Below, in pieces: positions 16,745 through 24,951 of a stretch of 64,000 nucleotides of DNA. The position numbers were made by a program, and so were the translations under genes. Within the stretch, counting starts at the first letter, position 1. The number at the start of each line of letters is the position of its first letter. Origin of the DNA: Dactylosporangium vinaceum (GTDB lineage: Bacteria > Actinomycetota > Actinomycetes > Mycobacteriales > Micromonosporaceae); the NCBI RefSeq assembly GCF_019904175.1, contig NZ_CP061913.1, positions 5,642,001 to 5,706,000 of the forward strand, in the 5' to 3' direction. The notes beneath the pieces are model-generated. The model was not told the DNA's origin. It was given only the letters and a program-made list of their open reading frames with translations, and made no database searches.

Positions 16745-17788
16745 ATGCGGTGGAAGCTGGCATTCGGCGCGCTCGCCCTGATCGTGGTGGTGGCCGGCGG
16801 GTACTTCGCGTTCCGGCCCGGCCCGGCGGCCCGCCCGGCGGCCGCCGACCAGTCGGCCGGCTCCTCGGGCTCCGTCGCCGCGCCCGGCCCGGCTCCGGCT
16901 GACCCCGGCGGGCGGGCGGGTATGGGGGCGGCCTCGGCGAGCGCGAGCCCGGCGGCGGTCTGCGGCACGAAGGCCAACGTTCCCGGCGGGCGCGACCCGG
17001 CCGGCGGGTGCTTCCCGGGCCCGGACAACACGGGCGTGCCGGCCGGGGTGACGCTGACCAGGTACACCGGGCCGTGCTCGATCACCAAGGCCGGGACCGT
17101 GATCAGCGCGAAGCAGGTCACCTGCGACCTGGAGATCCGGGCGGCGAACGTCACGATCGAGAAGAGCCGGGTCGACGGTACCGTCAACGGCGCGGGCGTG
17201 GCCTTCACGATCACGGACTCGGTCATCAACGCCTCGCCCGACGGCATCCGCCAGACCACCGGCGTCGGCGAGTCCAACTTCACCCTGCGGCGGGTCGAGG
17301 TGCTCGGCGGCAACCGGGGCGTGTACTGCGCCTCCAACTGCACCATCGCCGACTCCTGGGTCCACGGCCAGAGGATCAAGGACGACTGGCACGCCTCGGC
17401 CGTCCGGATGGGCGAGCGCACCACCGTCACCCACAGCTCGATCGTGTGCGACGCCCCGATCCAGCCCGACCCGGAGGGCTCCTGCTCCGGCTCGCTGACC
17501 GGCTACGGCGACTTCGGCCCGATCCGCGACAACACCATCCGCGGCAACCTCTTCATGGCCACCCCGACCGCCGCATACTGCGCGTACGGCGGCTCGACCA
17601 AGGGCAAGCCCTACTCGGGCCAGACCGCCCGCATCGTCTTCGACAACAACGTCTTCCAGAAGGGCACCGGCAGCGTGAGCTGCGCGATCTACGGCCCGGT
17701 CGGCGACTGGGACCCGGCCGCACCGGGCGGCGTGTGGGCCAACAACCGCTTCGACAACGGCACTGTCATCCCGAACAAGGCGTCCTAG
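16745..17788 (+). CDS. Secreted right-handed beta-helix protein
   Basis: 347 residues. N-terminal hydrophobic segment (signal peptide or anchor), a long Ala/Pro/Ser linker, then a domain with repeating short strands typical of a parallel beta-helix (for example V-T-I-E-K-S-R-V-D-G, F-T-I-T-D-S-V-I-N, T-I-A-D-S-W-V-H-G, D-N-T-I-R-G-N-L-F, F-D-N-N-V-F). Many paired Cys suggest disulfides. Similar exported proteins bind or cleave polysaccharide; no lyase residues can be assigned. Its TAG stop shares the CTAG palindrome with the stop of the convergent gene. Confidence 0.7.
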   Translation: MRWKLAFGALALIVVVAGGYFAFRPGPAARPAAADQSAGSSGSVAAPGPAPADPGGRAGMGAASASASPAAVCGTKANVPGGRDPAGGCFPGPDNTGVPAGVTLTRYTGPCSITKAGTVISAKQVTCDLEIRAANVTIEKSRVDGTVNGAGVAFTITDSVINASPDGIRQTTGVGESNFTLRRVEVLGGNRGVYCASNCTIADSWVHGQRIKDDWHASAVRMGERTTVTHSSIVCDAPIQPDPEGSCSGSLTGYGDFGPIRDNTIRGNLFMATPTAAYCAYGGSTKGKPYSGQTARIVFDNNVFQKGTGSVSCAIYGPVGDWDPAAPGGVWANNRFDNGTVIPNKAS

Positions 17789-18228
17789 TTGCTGTAGACC
17801 CGCGCGGGCTCGACCAGCACGGCGGTCCGCCGCTGCTCCACCATCACCCGGTCGTACTCGTCCCAGTCGTCATGCGCTCCACCGGCCGCGGTGAACACCT
17901 CGCGCAGCAGCAGCCGGAGCCGCTCAGCGTCCACCCCGTCGGCCGGGTCGTCCGGCCCGATGAGCGTCACCGAGCCCTCGACGGTCGCCCACTCCCAGCC
18001 GGCCCGAGCCGTGACCGTCGCCTGCGGCCGGTCCCGGAGGTTGCCGAGCTTCACCCGGCCGTAGGTGACGAACCCGACGACCGGTACCCCGGTCAGCGGA
18101 TGCGCGAGGACCCCCGCATTCACCACCGACGCCTGCACGGTCCCGCCACCGCGCAGCGTCGAAACGACCACCAGCCCGTGGTCCCGAGCCGCAAGCGCGG
18201 CAAAGCTCTCAAGCGTCGTCGCACCCAT
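17785..18228 (-). CDS. PPOX-class (pyridoxamine-phosphate-oxidase-fold) F420/FMN-dependent oxidoreductase
   Basis: 147 residues from ATG at 18228. It shows the split-barrel pattern of the actinobacterial F420-dependent PPOX group: G-L-V-V-V-S-T-L-R, V-Q-A-S-V-V-N-A-G-V, V-G-F-V-T-Y-G-R-V-K-L-G-N-L-R-D-R-P and a C-terminal R-x-A-V-L-V-E-P-x-R-V-Y. The likely cofactor is F420 or FMN; the substrate is unknown. Cytoplasmic, monocistronic. Confidence 0.85.
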   Translation of the reverse strand: MGATTLESFAALAARDHGLVVVSTLRGGGTVQASVVNAGVLAHPLTGVPVVGFVTYGRVKLGNLRDRPQATVTARAGWEWATVEGSVTLIGPDDPADGVDAERLRLLLREVFTAAGGAHDDWDEYDRVMVEQRRTAVLVEPARVYSN

Positions 18229-18319
18229 GCACGCAGGATAGCCAGCCACGGACCGCCGCCGGCACCGCGCCACCGCCCGGGCGGGCGGCACGATCGCCGA
18301 GGTTCGTGCGGGCGCGGCG

Positions 18320-19336
18320 CTAGCGGCGGTGCGGCACCGAGATGCTCTGCTCCCGCACCAGCGAGTCGACGGCCTCCTGGGTCGAGCGCAGCCGGTCCAT
18401 GGTGGCGTTGATCTGCTGGATGCTCTTCACCGCCTCGCCGGTCTGGGTGCGGATCTGCTTGATCTGCACGCCGATCTGCTCGGTGGCCTGACCCGTCTCG
18501 GTGGAGAGCTCCTTGACCTCGCCGGCGACGACGGCGAAGCCCTTGCCGGCGCTGCCCGCGCGGGCCGCCTCGATCGTCGCGTTGAGGGCGAGCAGGTTGG
18601 TCTGGGCGGCGATGCTGGTGATGAGGTTGCCGACGTTGCCGATCTCGATGCTGCTCGCGTCGAGCTTGCCGATCGTCGCCGCCGCCTCGTCCGCCCGCGC
18701 GGCGGCCGCCGTGACCGCCTGGCTGAGCTCCTGGCTGACCTGGGCGAGCTTCGCCGCCGAGCCCGACAGCTGGGCCAGCTGGTGCTCGGCGGTGGCCATG
18801 AGCGTCTTCTCGTTGTCGATGTCGAACAGGGCGCCGGCCACCCGCAGCGGCTTGCCGGTGTGGTCGCGCTTGGTCGCGCCGGTGGCCCGGAACCAGCGGT
18901 AGCTGCCGTCCTTCAGCGCGAGGCGATACTCGATGTTGTACGGGATGCGCCCGGTCCGGTCGTTGAGGTGGTTCATGAACGCGGTGACCACCCGGTCGAC
19001 GTCGTCGGCGTGCAGGCGCGAGGCCCAGCTGGACAGGATGTTGGGGAAGTCCCGCTCGTCGGTGAAGCCGAGCATCCGCCGGAAGTCCTGCGACCAGTTG
19101 AACGTGTTGTTCGGGTTCACCGGGTCCTCGGCCACGACGTCCATGTCCCACAGCCCGATCCCGGCCGCGTCGGTCATCAGCTGGAAGCGCTCCAGCGCGG
19201 CCGACTCGTTGGCCCGCAGCGACGTCACCTCCGCCCGCAGCGCATCCCGCTCGGCGGTCACGGCGGCGAGCTGCTCACCGTCCCGCGGCGAGTACCCGGT
19301 GTCGGCCGCCGCTTTCGAACCCCGTCCCCACGCCAT
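18320..19336 (-). CDS. Soluble PAS-domain methyl-accepting chemotaxis-type receptor
   Basis: 338 residues from ATG at 19336, preceded by GGGGTGGCG; the frame is open to 19606 but that part is Pro/Arg-rich intergenic sequence. Order: short N-terminus, coiled coil (about 25-50), PAS domain (about 60-170, with G-L-W-D-M-D and S-Y-R-W-F-R-A-T-G), then a short MCP signalling hairpin with N-L-L-A-L-N-A-T-I-E-A-A-R-A-G and F-A-V-V-A-G-E-V-K. No transmembrane segment and no HAMP, so it is cytoplasmic. No che genes are nearby. Confidence 0.85.
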   Translation of the reverse strand: MAWGRGSKAAADTGYSPRDGEQLAAVTAERDALRAEVTSLRANESAALERFQLMTDAAGIGLWDMDVVAEDPVNPNNTFNWSQDFRRMLGFTDERDFPNILSSWASRLHADDVDRVVTAFMNHLNDRTGRIPYNIEYRLALKDGSYRWFRATGATKRDHTGKPLRVAGALFDIDNEKTLMATAEHQLAQLSGSAAKLAQVSQELSQAVTAAAARADEAAATIGKLDASSIEIGNVGNLITSIAAQTNLLALNATIEAARAGSAGKGFAVVAGEVKELSTETGQATEQIGVQIKQIRTQTGEAVKSIQQINATMDRLRSTQEAVDSLVREQSISVPHRR

Positions 19337-19575
19337 GTCGCCACCCCATCGCCGATCGCCACCAGATGCTCTCAGCCCATCGGCCGGTCCGGGACCGAGC
19401 TGACCTTTACGGCGCGACCGCCGCCGCGCGGGTGCGGGATCGTCGCGGCCCGGGTGCCCGGGCGGGGCGGCCGGTGCGGTTGAGGTTCGTGCGGCCTCCG
19501 GGGGAGTAGGTCGCGGCCGACTGGGTACCCCTGTGATGTACGGAGAGACGGACAAGACAGGGAAGGAACTCCCCC

Positions 19576-20229
19576 GTGACTGCCAACTCCCCCAACATTG
19601 CGGCACTGCAGGGCCAGGACGTGTACGACCGGGAAGGCGCCAAGGTCGGCACCGTCGGCCAGATCTTCGCGGACAGCGCCGGCCAGCCGGCGTGGGCGAG
19701 CGTCAACACCGGGCTCCTGGGCATGCACCACACGCTGGTGCCGCTCAACGGGGCCAGCCCCCGCGAGGACGGGCTGCAGATCGCGTTCGACAAGGCGACC
19801 GTCAAGGCGGCGCCCAACGTCGACTACTCGGCCGACGAGCCGCTGACCGGTGACCAGGTGCAGGAGCTGTACCAGCACTACCAGCTGCAGTGGGACGCGA
19901 CGAGCACCGAGGACTACGAGCGCGGCTACACCGCGGGCGCCGAGCAGACCCGCGACTCCTACGAGCACACCGAGTCCGGTGCGTACGACAGCACGGCGCC
20001 GCAGGGCACCTACGAGCGGACCGTGCCGGGCGCGTACGACAACACCGCGCCGCAGGGCACGTACGAGCGGACCGCGCCGTCGGAGGACTCGGCGTACCGG
20101 GCTCCCCAGAACGACCCGGGCTACCGGGCCGCGCAGGAGCGCGACGACGAGCTCCTCGACACCAGCACGGAGCAGGCGCGCATCGACCGGGCCGCGCCGA
20201 GCGAAGAGGAGCGTCACCGCCTCATCTGA
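19576..20229 (+). CDS. PRC-barrel domain protein with repetitive acidic tail
   Basis: 217 residues, GTG start. Residues 10-85 are a PRC-barrel (L-Q-G-Q-D-V-Y-D-R-E-G-A-K-V-G-T-V, then A-W-A-S-V-N-T-G). The C-terminal half is hydrophilic and Tyr/Glu/Gln-rich with two near-identical units containing G-A-Y-D-x-T-A-P-Q-G-T-Y-E-R-T. Such proteins are common in actinomycetes and often linked to stress. No enzymatic residues. A bidirectional hairpin follows. Confidence 0.85.
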   Translation: MTANSPNIAALQGQDVYDREGAKVGTVGQIFADSAGQPAWASVNTGLLGMHHTLVPLNGASPREDGLQIAFDKATVKAAPNVDYSADEPLTGDQVQELYQHYQLQWDATSTEDYERGYTAGAEQTRDSYEHTESGAYDSTAPQGTYERTVPGAYDNTAPQGTYERTAPSEDSAYRAPQNDPGYRAAQERDDELLDTSTEQARIDRAAPSEEERHRLI

Positions 20230-20241
20230 TCGACCGCGACA

Positions 20242-20269
20242 GTGCCGCTCCGGGCTCCCGGGGCGGCAC
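20242..20269. terminator. Hairpin between convergent genes
   Basis: GTGCCGCTCCGGG (20242-20254), 2-base loop, then CCCGGGGCGGCAC (20257-20269): 12 of 13 positions pair. It sits between convergent genes ending at 20229 and 20278 and could serve both. Confidence 0.7.
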
Positions 20270-20277
20270 CGTCGTGT

Positions 20278-20601
20278 TCAGACGGCCGTCGCGGTCAGCG
20301 AGGACACGGCGGACAGGCGCAGCAGCGGCCACGACGGCGCCGTCCCCGGCTCGAGGCGCCAGCCCCGCCGCTCGGCGGTGTCGAGGACCCCGTCGGCGTA
20401 CGCGGCGAGCCGGACCACAGGCATCCGCCCGGACCGGTCGGCTATCGCCTCGCGCACCTCGGCCGCGTGCTGGTCGACGGCGGCCGCGAACCAGCTCGCG
20501 CCCGCACCCAGCCCGGCGACCGCCGCCTGCACCCGTTCGCCCAGCTCAGCGAGGCGGGCCCGGGCCTGTGGCGCGAACGCCGGCTCGTGCATCTCGTCCA
20601 T
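20278..20601 (-). CDS. Small conserved actinobacterial protein (DUF6401-like)
   Basis: 107 residues from ATG at 20601 (upstream in-frame ATGs at 20667 and 20655 would add a basic leader). All-helical by eye, with L-G-E-R-V-Q-A-A-V, A-A-A-V-D-Q-H-A-A-E-V-R-E and Y-A-D-G-V-L-D-T-A-E-R-R-G-W. This resembles the DUF6401 family, which I recall only vaguely, and that name carries no firm function. Cytoplasmic. Confidence 0.55.
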   Translation of the reverse strand: MDEMHEPAFAPQARARLAELGERVQAAVAGLGAGASWFAAAVDQHAAEVREAIADRSGRMPVVRLAAYADGVLDTAERRGWRLEPGTAPSWPLLRLSAVSSLTATAV

Positions 20602-20720
20602 GGGCGACCAGCTTAAGAACGGATCATTACGGGAAGGTTGCGTGCGTGATTTCATGTTGTACTGCAACCGTGACCGAAGGTTGATGCGTAGGAGCTGATC
20701 AATGGGGAAGGTGATCCACC

Positions 20721-22415
20721 GTGCAGGGGCATGGGCGGGGGCGGACGCTGGGTGGCCGGTACCACCTCGATGACGTGCTGGGCGTCGGCGGCATGTCGAC
20801 GGTCTGGCGCGCCCATGACCCGGTGCTTGGCCGCGACGTGGCGGTGAAGCTCCTGTCCGGGCGCCACGCCACCGACGCCGAATCCCGGCAGCGGATCCGC
20901 ATCGAGGCCCGGGCCGCCGCCGCCCTCGCGCATCCGAACATCGCCCAGGTCTACGACTTCGGCGAGACTGTCGAAGACGGGCAGCGCACGCCCTACGTGG
21001 TGATGGAGCTCGTGCCCGGCCTGACCCTGGAGCGCCCGGCGGGCTCGCCGCTGCCGCCGCAGCGGGTGTTCCGCATCGGCGCCGAGGTCGCCGCGGGCCT
21101 GGCCGCCGCGCACGCGATCGGGCTCGTCCACCGCGACGTCAAGCCCGCGAACGTGCTCCTCGGCCCGACCGGTGCGAAGGTCGTCGACTTCGGCATCTCG
21201 GCCCCCGCGGGCGCCGGCGAGTCGGGCGACGAGCTGCTCGGCACGCCCGAATACCTGGCCCCGGAGCGGTTGACCGACGATCCGGTCACACCCGCATCTG
21301 ATGTGTACTCCCTCGGCGTGGTCCTGTACCGCCTGCTCACCGGCCGCCTGCCCTGGCCCGCCTCGATCCCGGCGGACCTGCTGGAGGCGCACCTGTGCAC
21401 CCCGCCCGCCCCGCTGCCCGAGCTGCCCGGCCTGCCGCCGGAGATCGCCGACCTGTGCCTGCGCTGCCTGGCGAAGTCGCCGGCCGAGCGCCCGTCCGCT
21501 GTCGCTGTCGCAACGGCCCTGGCGGCCGCGGCCGGTATCCGCACCGTCGCCGACGAACCGGCCTACGAGGCCGCGCCGCCGGCCGCCGACGGCGGACCGT
21601 CCACCATCCTGGTCCGCCCGCCCGGAGCCGACGCGCCCCTGGCCGTCGCCGACTCGTCTTCGGCCGTCGCCGACTCGCCCCTGCCCAGGGCTGACTCGCC
21701 CCTGGCTGTCGCCGACTCGTCTGCGGCCGTCGCCGACTCGTCTGCGGCCGTCGCCGACTCGTCTGCGGCCGGCGATGGTTCATCTGCGGCCGGCGCCGGT
21801 TCCCCGCCCCCGGCCGCCGGGGACCGCCGTCGCCGCGTCTACGCGCTCGTGGCCGTGGCCGTCGTGGCCGGGGGCGCGCTCGTCGCCTGGTCACTGGTGC
21901 CGGAGCCGGGCGGGCGGGCACCGGCCGCCATCGCCGGCACCTCACCGTCCGCCGCGGGCGGCCCGGCGCCCGGGTCGAGCGCGCAGCCGGGCGCGGGGCC
22001 GGCGGGCGGGGCGGCCACCGGTACCGCGGCCGCCGCGAGCCGCCGCCCACCGTCCGAGTCCGCCGCCGCCGACACCGGCACCGGCACCGCGGCCGCCGCC
22101 ACCACTGCCACCACGACGTCGGCGGCCACCGGGGCACCCCCGGCACCGAGCGGGCCGCCGCCGCCGACGCCGGGCCGGCCCCAGACCTTCACGTCGGCCG
22201 CCGGCCGCATCGAGGCCGGGTGCACGGCCGCCGGCCAGGCCAGGATCACCTCGTACCAGGCGACAGTGCCGTGGCGGGTCGACTGGGTCAACCCCGGCCC
22301 GGCCACCGCCGCCACTGCCGCGTTCACCCGCGGCGCCGAGACGATCGACATGACCGTCACGTGTGACGGCACGGAGCCGTCCGTCGCCACGAGCACCCAC
22401 ACGAAGCAGCCGTAG
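20721..22415 (+). CDS. Transmembrane Ser/Thr protein kinase (PASTA-less, Hanks type)
   Basis: 564 residues, GTG start. Kinase domain about 13-270: glycine loop G-V-G-G-M-S-T-V, catalytic Lys43 in A-V-K-L-L, H-R-D-V-K-P-A-N loop, D-F-G metal motif, G-T-P-E-Y-L-A-P-E activation segment. A Pro/Ala/Ser juxtamembrane region with V-A-D-S-S-A-A repeats follows, then one transmembrane helix (about 373-391) and an extracellular Ser/Thr/Pro linker ending in a small domain of about 70 residues with two Cys. No PASTA repeats, so the outside ligand is unknown. The next small gene starts 5 bp downstream. Confidence 0.93.
   Translation: MQGHGRGRTLGGRYHLDDVLGVGGMSTVWRAHDPVLGRDVAVKLLSGRHATDAESRQRIRIEARAAAALAHPNIAQVYDFGETVEDGQRTPYVVMELVPGLTLERPAGSPLPPQRVFRIGAEVAAGLAAAHAIGLVHRDVKPANVLLGPTGAKVVDFGISAPAGAGESGDELLGTPEYLAPERLTDDPVTPASDVYSLGVVLYRLLTGRLPWPASIPADLLEAHLCTPPAPLPELPGLPPEIADLCLRCLAKSPAERPSAVAVATALAAAAGIRTVADEPAYEAAPPAADGGPSTILVRPPGADAPLAVADSSSAVADSPLPRADSPLAVADSSAAVADSSAAVADSSAAGDGSSAAGAGSPPPAAGDRRRRVYALVAVAVVAGGALVAWSLVPEPGGRAPAAIAGTSPSAAGGPAPGSSAQPGAGPAGGAATGTAAAASRRPPSESAAADTGTGTAAAATTATTTSAATGAPPAPSGPPPPTPGRPQTFTSAAGRIEAGCTAAGQARITSYQATVPWRVDWVNPGPATAATAAFTRGAETIDMTVTCDGTEPSVATSTHTKQP
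21642..21773 (+). repeat. Tandem 21 bp repeats in kinase juxtamembrane region
   Basis: Units of the form GTCGCCGACTCGTCTGCGGCC encode V-A-D-S-S-A-A. Three are in direct tandem near 21708-21770, preceded by more diverged copies. All are in frame, so the linker can change length without disrupting the kinase. Confidence 0.8.
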
Positions 22416-22420
22416 CGGCC

Positions 22421-22711
22421 GTGGAGACGACCGAGGACGGGCGCTTCGTCGTCATCGACGGGCGGCGGTGGCGGGCGACCGACCCGGCCATCCCCGAGGA
22501 CGTGGCGAAGGTGCTGCGCAAGGTGCTCATGGCGGCGCGGCGCGACGTCGGGGCGGCGCTGCGGGCGGGGCAGGACCCGGCGGCGGCGCGGGCGCGGGTG
22601 CAGGCGGCGAAGGTCGCGCTCGGCGAACGGGGCACGCCGTGGTGGGAGCAGAGCCTCGTCCAGCGCCGCGAGCGGTGGGAGGCCGGGCTGCCGGCGCCGG
22701 AATCCGGCTGA
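22421..22711 (+). CDS. Small conserved protein downstream of the kinase
   Basis: 96 residues, GTG start 5 bp after the kinase stop, so probably co-transcribed. Sequence features: an N-terminal beta-like G-R-F-V-V-I-D-G-R-R-W-R-A-T-D-P-A-I-P, then helices with D-V-G-A-A-L-R and W-W-E-Q-S near the C-terminus. It resembles short unnamed actinomycete proteins, sometimes labelled Tol-like, but I cannot assign a function. Confidence 0.65.
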   Translation: METTEDGRFVVIDGRRWRATDPAIPEDVAKVLRKVLMAARRDVGAALRAGQDPAAARARVQAAKVALGERGTPWWEQSLVQRRERWEAGLPAPESG

Positions 22712-22770
22712 CGGGCGATTACCGTCGTCGATTGCGGGTACCCCCGAAGAAGCATTGAAGGGAGACGGCG

Positions 22771-22950
22771 ATGAAGTTCGTGTTGAAGAAGGCCAGCAAC
22801 GGCCAGTACCGGTTCAACATGGTCGCGAGCAACGGCCAGACGGTGGCGACGAGCGAGACGTACACCCGCAAGGCATCGGCGATGGACACCATCGCGTCGA
22901 TCCAGCAGCGCGCGGGTGGGGCCACGATCGACGACCAGACGGCCAACTGA
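22771..22950 (+). CDS. DUF1508 (YegP-like) small protein
   Basis: 59 residues, ATG preceded by GAAGGGAGACG. One YegP unit: F-V-L-K-K-A-S-N-G-Q-Y-R-F-N-M-V-A-S-N-G-Q at the start (the aromatic and N-G-Q turns are characteristic), then S-E-T-Y-T-R-K-A-S-A. The family is widespread and of unknown function. A perfect hairpin follows 14 bp after its stop. Confidence 0.8.
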   Translation: MKFVLKKASNGQYRFNMVASNGQTVATSETYTRKASAMDTIASIQQRAGGATIDDQTAN

Positions 22951-22964
22951 CCGTCCGCTTTCCC

Positions 22965-22998
22965 GACCCGCCCGATGGCTCCGGCCGCCGGGCGGGTC
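22965..22998 (+). terminator. Perfect hairpin after DUF1508 gene, holding the next ORF's ATG in its loop
   Basis: Arms GACCCGCCCG (22965-22974) and CGGGCGGGTC (22989-22998) pair without mismatch around a 14-base loop. The only upstream ATG of the following sigma-like ORF (22975) is the first codon of that loop. Confidence 0.75.
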
Positions 22999-24363
22999 AG
23001 CCGTCTGTGCCGCCGGGCGTCCACCGGGCGGCCGGGCGGTCGCCGCCATATCCGCGGGAACGTCCGGCTGCGCGGCGAGCGCCTGGTGCGCCTGGCCCGG
23101 CTGCTGGTGCGGGACCGGCACCTGGCCGAGGACCTGGTGCAGGAGGTGCTCGGGCGGGCGTACGTGCGCTGGGACCGGGTCAGCCGGGCCGACGACATCG
23201 ACGTGTACGTGCGGCGGATGCTCGTCAACCGGCACATCTCCTGGCTGCGCCGCCGCTCGTCTTCCGAGATCGCGACGGACCGGTTCGCCGACCGCCCGAC
23301 CGGCACCGACATCGGCACGCAGACCGCGGAGCGGGAGGCCGCCTGGCAGCTGATCGCGGACCTGCCGCCGCGGCAGCGGGCCACTGTCGTGCTGCGCTAC
23401 TACGAGGACCTGGACGACGCCAGGCACCGCCGCAACCGGCACCTGACCCTGGGCGCCGCGGTTGCGGTGCTGGGGGTTATCGCCGGGGCCGCACTCGTCC
23501 CGCACCGCACCCCGGCACCGCTTCCCGGGCTCCCGCCCTCGGCCACCCCCGGGACCTCGGCGACGGGCGCCGCACCGACGCCGTCGGCGTCGCCGCTGCT
23601 GCGCCCGCCCGCCGCCGAGGGCCGCCGCCCGCTCGCCGACGGCGGCCGGCCGGGCGACGGGCTCCAGCTGCACCTGGACACGGACGACCCGGAGACGCTG
23701 CTGCTCACCTACAGCGCCGCTCCCGGGACCGAGTCGCTGCGCGTCGTGCGCTCGAAGACCTCGCCGCCCGGCGTCGACGGATACCTGCTGGCGGTCGGCG
23801 GCTCCGTGGCGGAGCTCGACGCGGCCCTCGAACCGCGCCTGGGGGCCGGTGCGACGTGGCAGACCCAGGACGTCGTCAACGGCTGGGCGGTGCGCGTCTG
23901 GCAGCCGCGCGCCGGTCTGTGGGCCGCCGCGGCCGTGGAGCTGGCGAAGAACCCGAAGGTGTCCTCCCCGCCCGATGCGGTCGCGGAGGCCGCCGCCCGG
24001 CTGGCCCTCGACCGCGTCCTGACCTGCACCCTGGGCGTCCGGCTGACCTGGGCCCCGCCCGGGACGAAGACCGCCGGCTGCGGCCTGACGTGGGCCGGGC
24101 GCTCCGGCTTCGCGGGCCTGTCGTTGCAGGCACCGTCGGGCGGCTACTTCTACCTGTCCGAGGTCTCGGCGGGCGACTTCCACCCGAACACCACCTACGC
24201 CGGCGTCCCGGTCCAGAACGACCGCGACGGCGCGACGGCGGTGATCGGCGAGCACACCTTCGTGATCGAGGCGGCCGCCTCGGGCCTGCCCCGCGACGCG
24301 CTCCTGCACGTGCTGACGGGCATCCGCCTGGCACCCGCAACCACCGACCCACTGGCGTCCTGA
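22975..24363 (+). CDS. Fused SigE-family sigma factor (region 4 HTH lost) and membrane-anchored partner
   Basis: One continuous 462-codon frame joining two normally separate genes. Residues about 30-148 are a SigE-family sigma factor: L-A-E-D-L-V-Q-E-V-L-G-R-A, V-R-R-M-L-V-N-R-H-I-S-W and L-P-P-R-Q-R-A-T-V-V-L-R-Y-Y-E-D-L. The sequence then switches, around 23415-23425, from D-L-D-D-A to R-H-R-R-N-R-H-L, which leads into a transmembrane helix (about 162-180), a Pro/Ala linker and an extracellular domain with L-T-C-T-L-G and A-G-C-G-L. The recognition helix of region 4 and the partner's own N-terminus are missing. The start is doubtful (in a hairpin loop), and the N-terminus lacks the usual family beginning. 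Either a deletion-derived pseudogene or a novel membrane-tethered sigma fragment. Confidence 0.6.
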   Translation: MAPAAGRVSRLCRRASTGRPGGRRHIRGNVRLRGERLVRLARLLVRDRHLAEDLVQEVLGRAYVRWDRVSRADDIDVYVRRMLVNRHISWLRRRSSSEIATDRFADRPTGTDIGTQTAEREAAWQLIADLPPRQRATVVLRYYEDLDDARHRRNRHLTLGAAVAVLGVIAGAALVPHRTPAPLPGLPPSATPGTSATGAAPTPSASPLLRPPAAEGRRPLADGGRPGDGLQLHLDTDDPETLLLTYSAAPGTESLRVVRSKTSPPGVDGYLLAVGGSVAELDAALEPRLGAGATWQTQDVVNGWAVRVWQPRAGLWAAAAVELAKNPKVSSPPDAVAEAAARLALDRVLTCTLGVRLTWAPPGTKTAGCGLTWAGRSGFAGLSLQAPSGGYFYLSEVSAGDFHPNTTYAGVPVQNDRDGATAVIGEHTFVIEAAASGLPRDALLHVLTGIRLAPATTDPLAS

Positions 24364-24409
24364 GTGGCAGAGCTCGACGCGTGCTGCGCAGGCGGCTCCG
24401 CCACCCGAC

Positions 24410-24913
24410 TCAACCGGCGTGGTAGTCGATGAGGCGTTCGTCCTGCCACGGCGGGCGGTTGGCGCGGCGGCCGAGGAGCCACCCCAGGGCGCCGGCGACC
24501 GGGTTGGCGGCCATGGCGATGAGAGGCAGGCTCACGGCGAGGCCGGTGGCGTCGCGGACCTGGGCGCTCTCCGCGGTGCCGATCTTGCAGAACGTTGCGA
24601 GGTGCTCGCAGTTGTTGTTCAGCAGGTGGTACTTCGCGTGCTTGCCCGAGTTCGACAGCTGCAACAGCCGCTCGGCGGTGGCGCAGGCCTCGCCGGGGCT
24701 GTTCAGGTCGACCTCGTCGGCGTCGTAGCTGCGCACGTAGAGCGGGCTGCCGGCGACGAAGTCGGCGAGCGAGGTCCGCCGGATCGCCGCGCCGCGCTTG
24801 TTGTTCGGCTGGCCGGTGAAGTGGATGACCGACCCGCGGCCGACGTAGATGCCGTGATGGGTGAAGGCCCGGCGGTCGGCGACCAGATGCCAGCCCGGCT
24901 CGATTCGCACCAT
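24410..24913 (-). CDS. LRAT-domain (NlpC/P60-related) protein
   Basis: 167 residues. LRAT landmarks are in place: the catalytic His in T-H-H-G-I-Y-V-G near residue 20, V-I-H-F near 30, and the catalytic Cys in N-N-N-C-E-H-L near 100. A C-terminal hydrophobic segment (about 120-147) may anchor it to a membrane. Family knowledge: LRAT-like enzymes are thiol acyltransferases or hydrolases acting on lipids; bacterial members are mostly uncharacterised. Divergent from the phosphotransferase gene with only 38 bp between. Confidence 0.85.
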   Translation of the reverse strand: MVRIEPGWHLVADRRAFTHHGIYVGRGSVIHFTGQPNNKRGAAIRRTSLADFVAGSPLYVRSYDADEVDLNSPGEACATAERLLQLSNSGKHAKYHLLNNNCEHLATFCKIGTAESAQVRDATGLAVSLPLIAMAANPVAGALGWLLGRRANRPPWQDERLIDYHAG

Positions 24914-24951
24914 GCCGATATCTGACGGACGGCGCGTGGCAGGGTGGTCAG

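Noticed and set aside
19523..19528. GGGTAC as a stress sigma-factor (SigB-type) -10 box before the PRC-barrel gene
   Set aside because: No GTTT-like -35 element lies 14-17 bp upstream.
21642..21773. CRISPR-like repeats
   Set aside because: Units are 21 bp, directly adjacent without unique spacers and in frame within the kinase gene; no cas genes.
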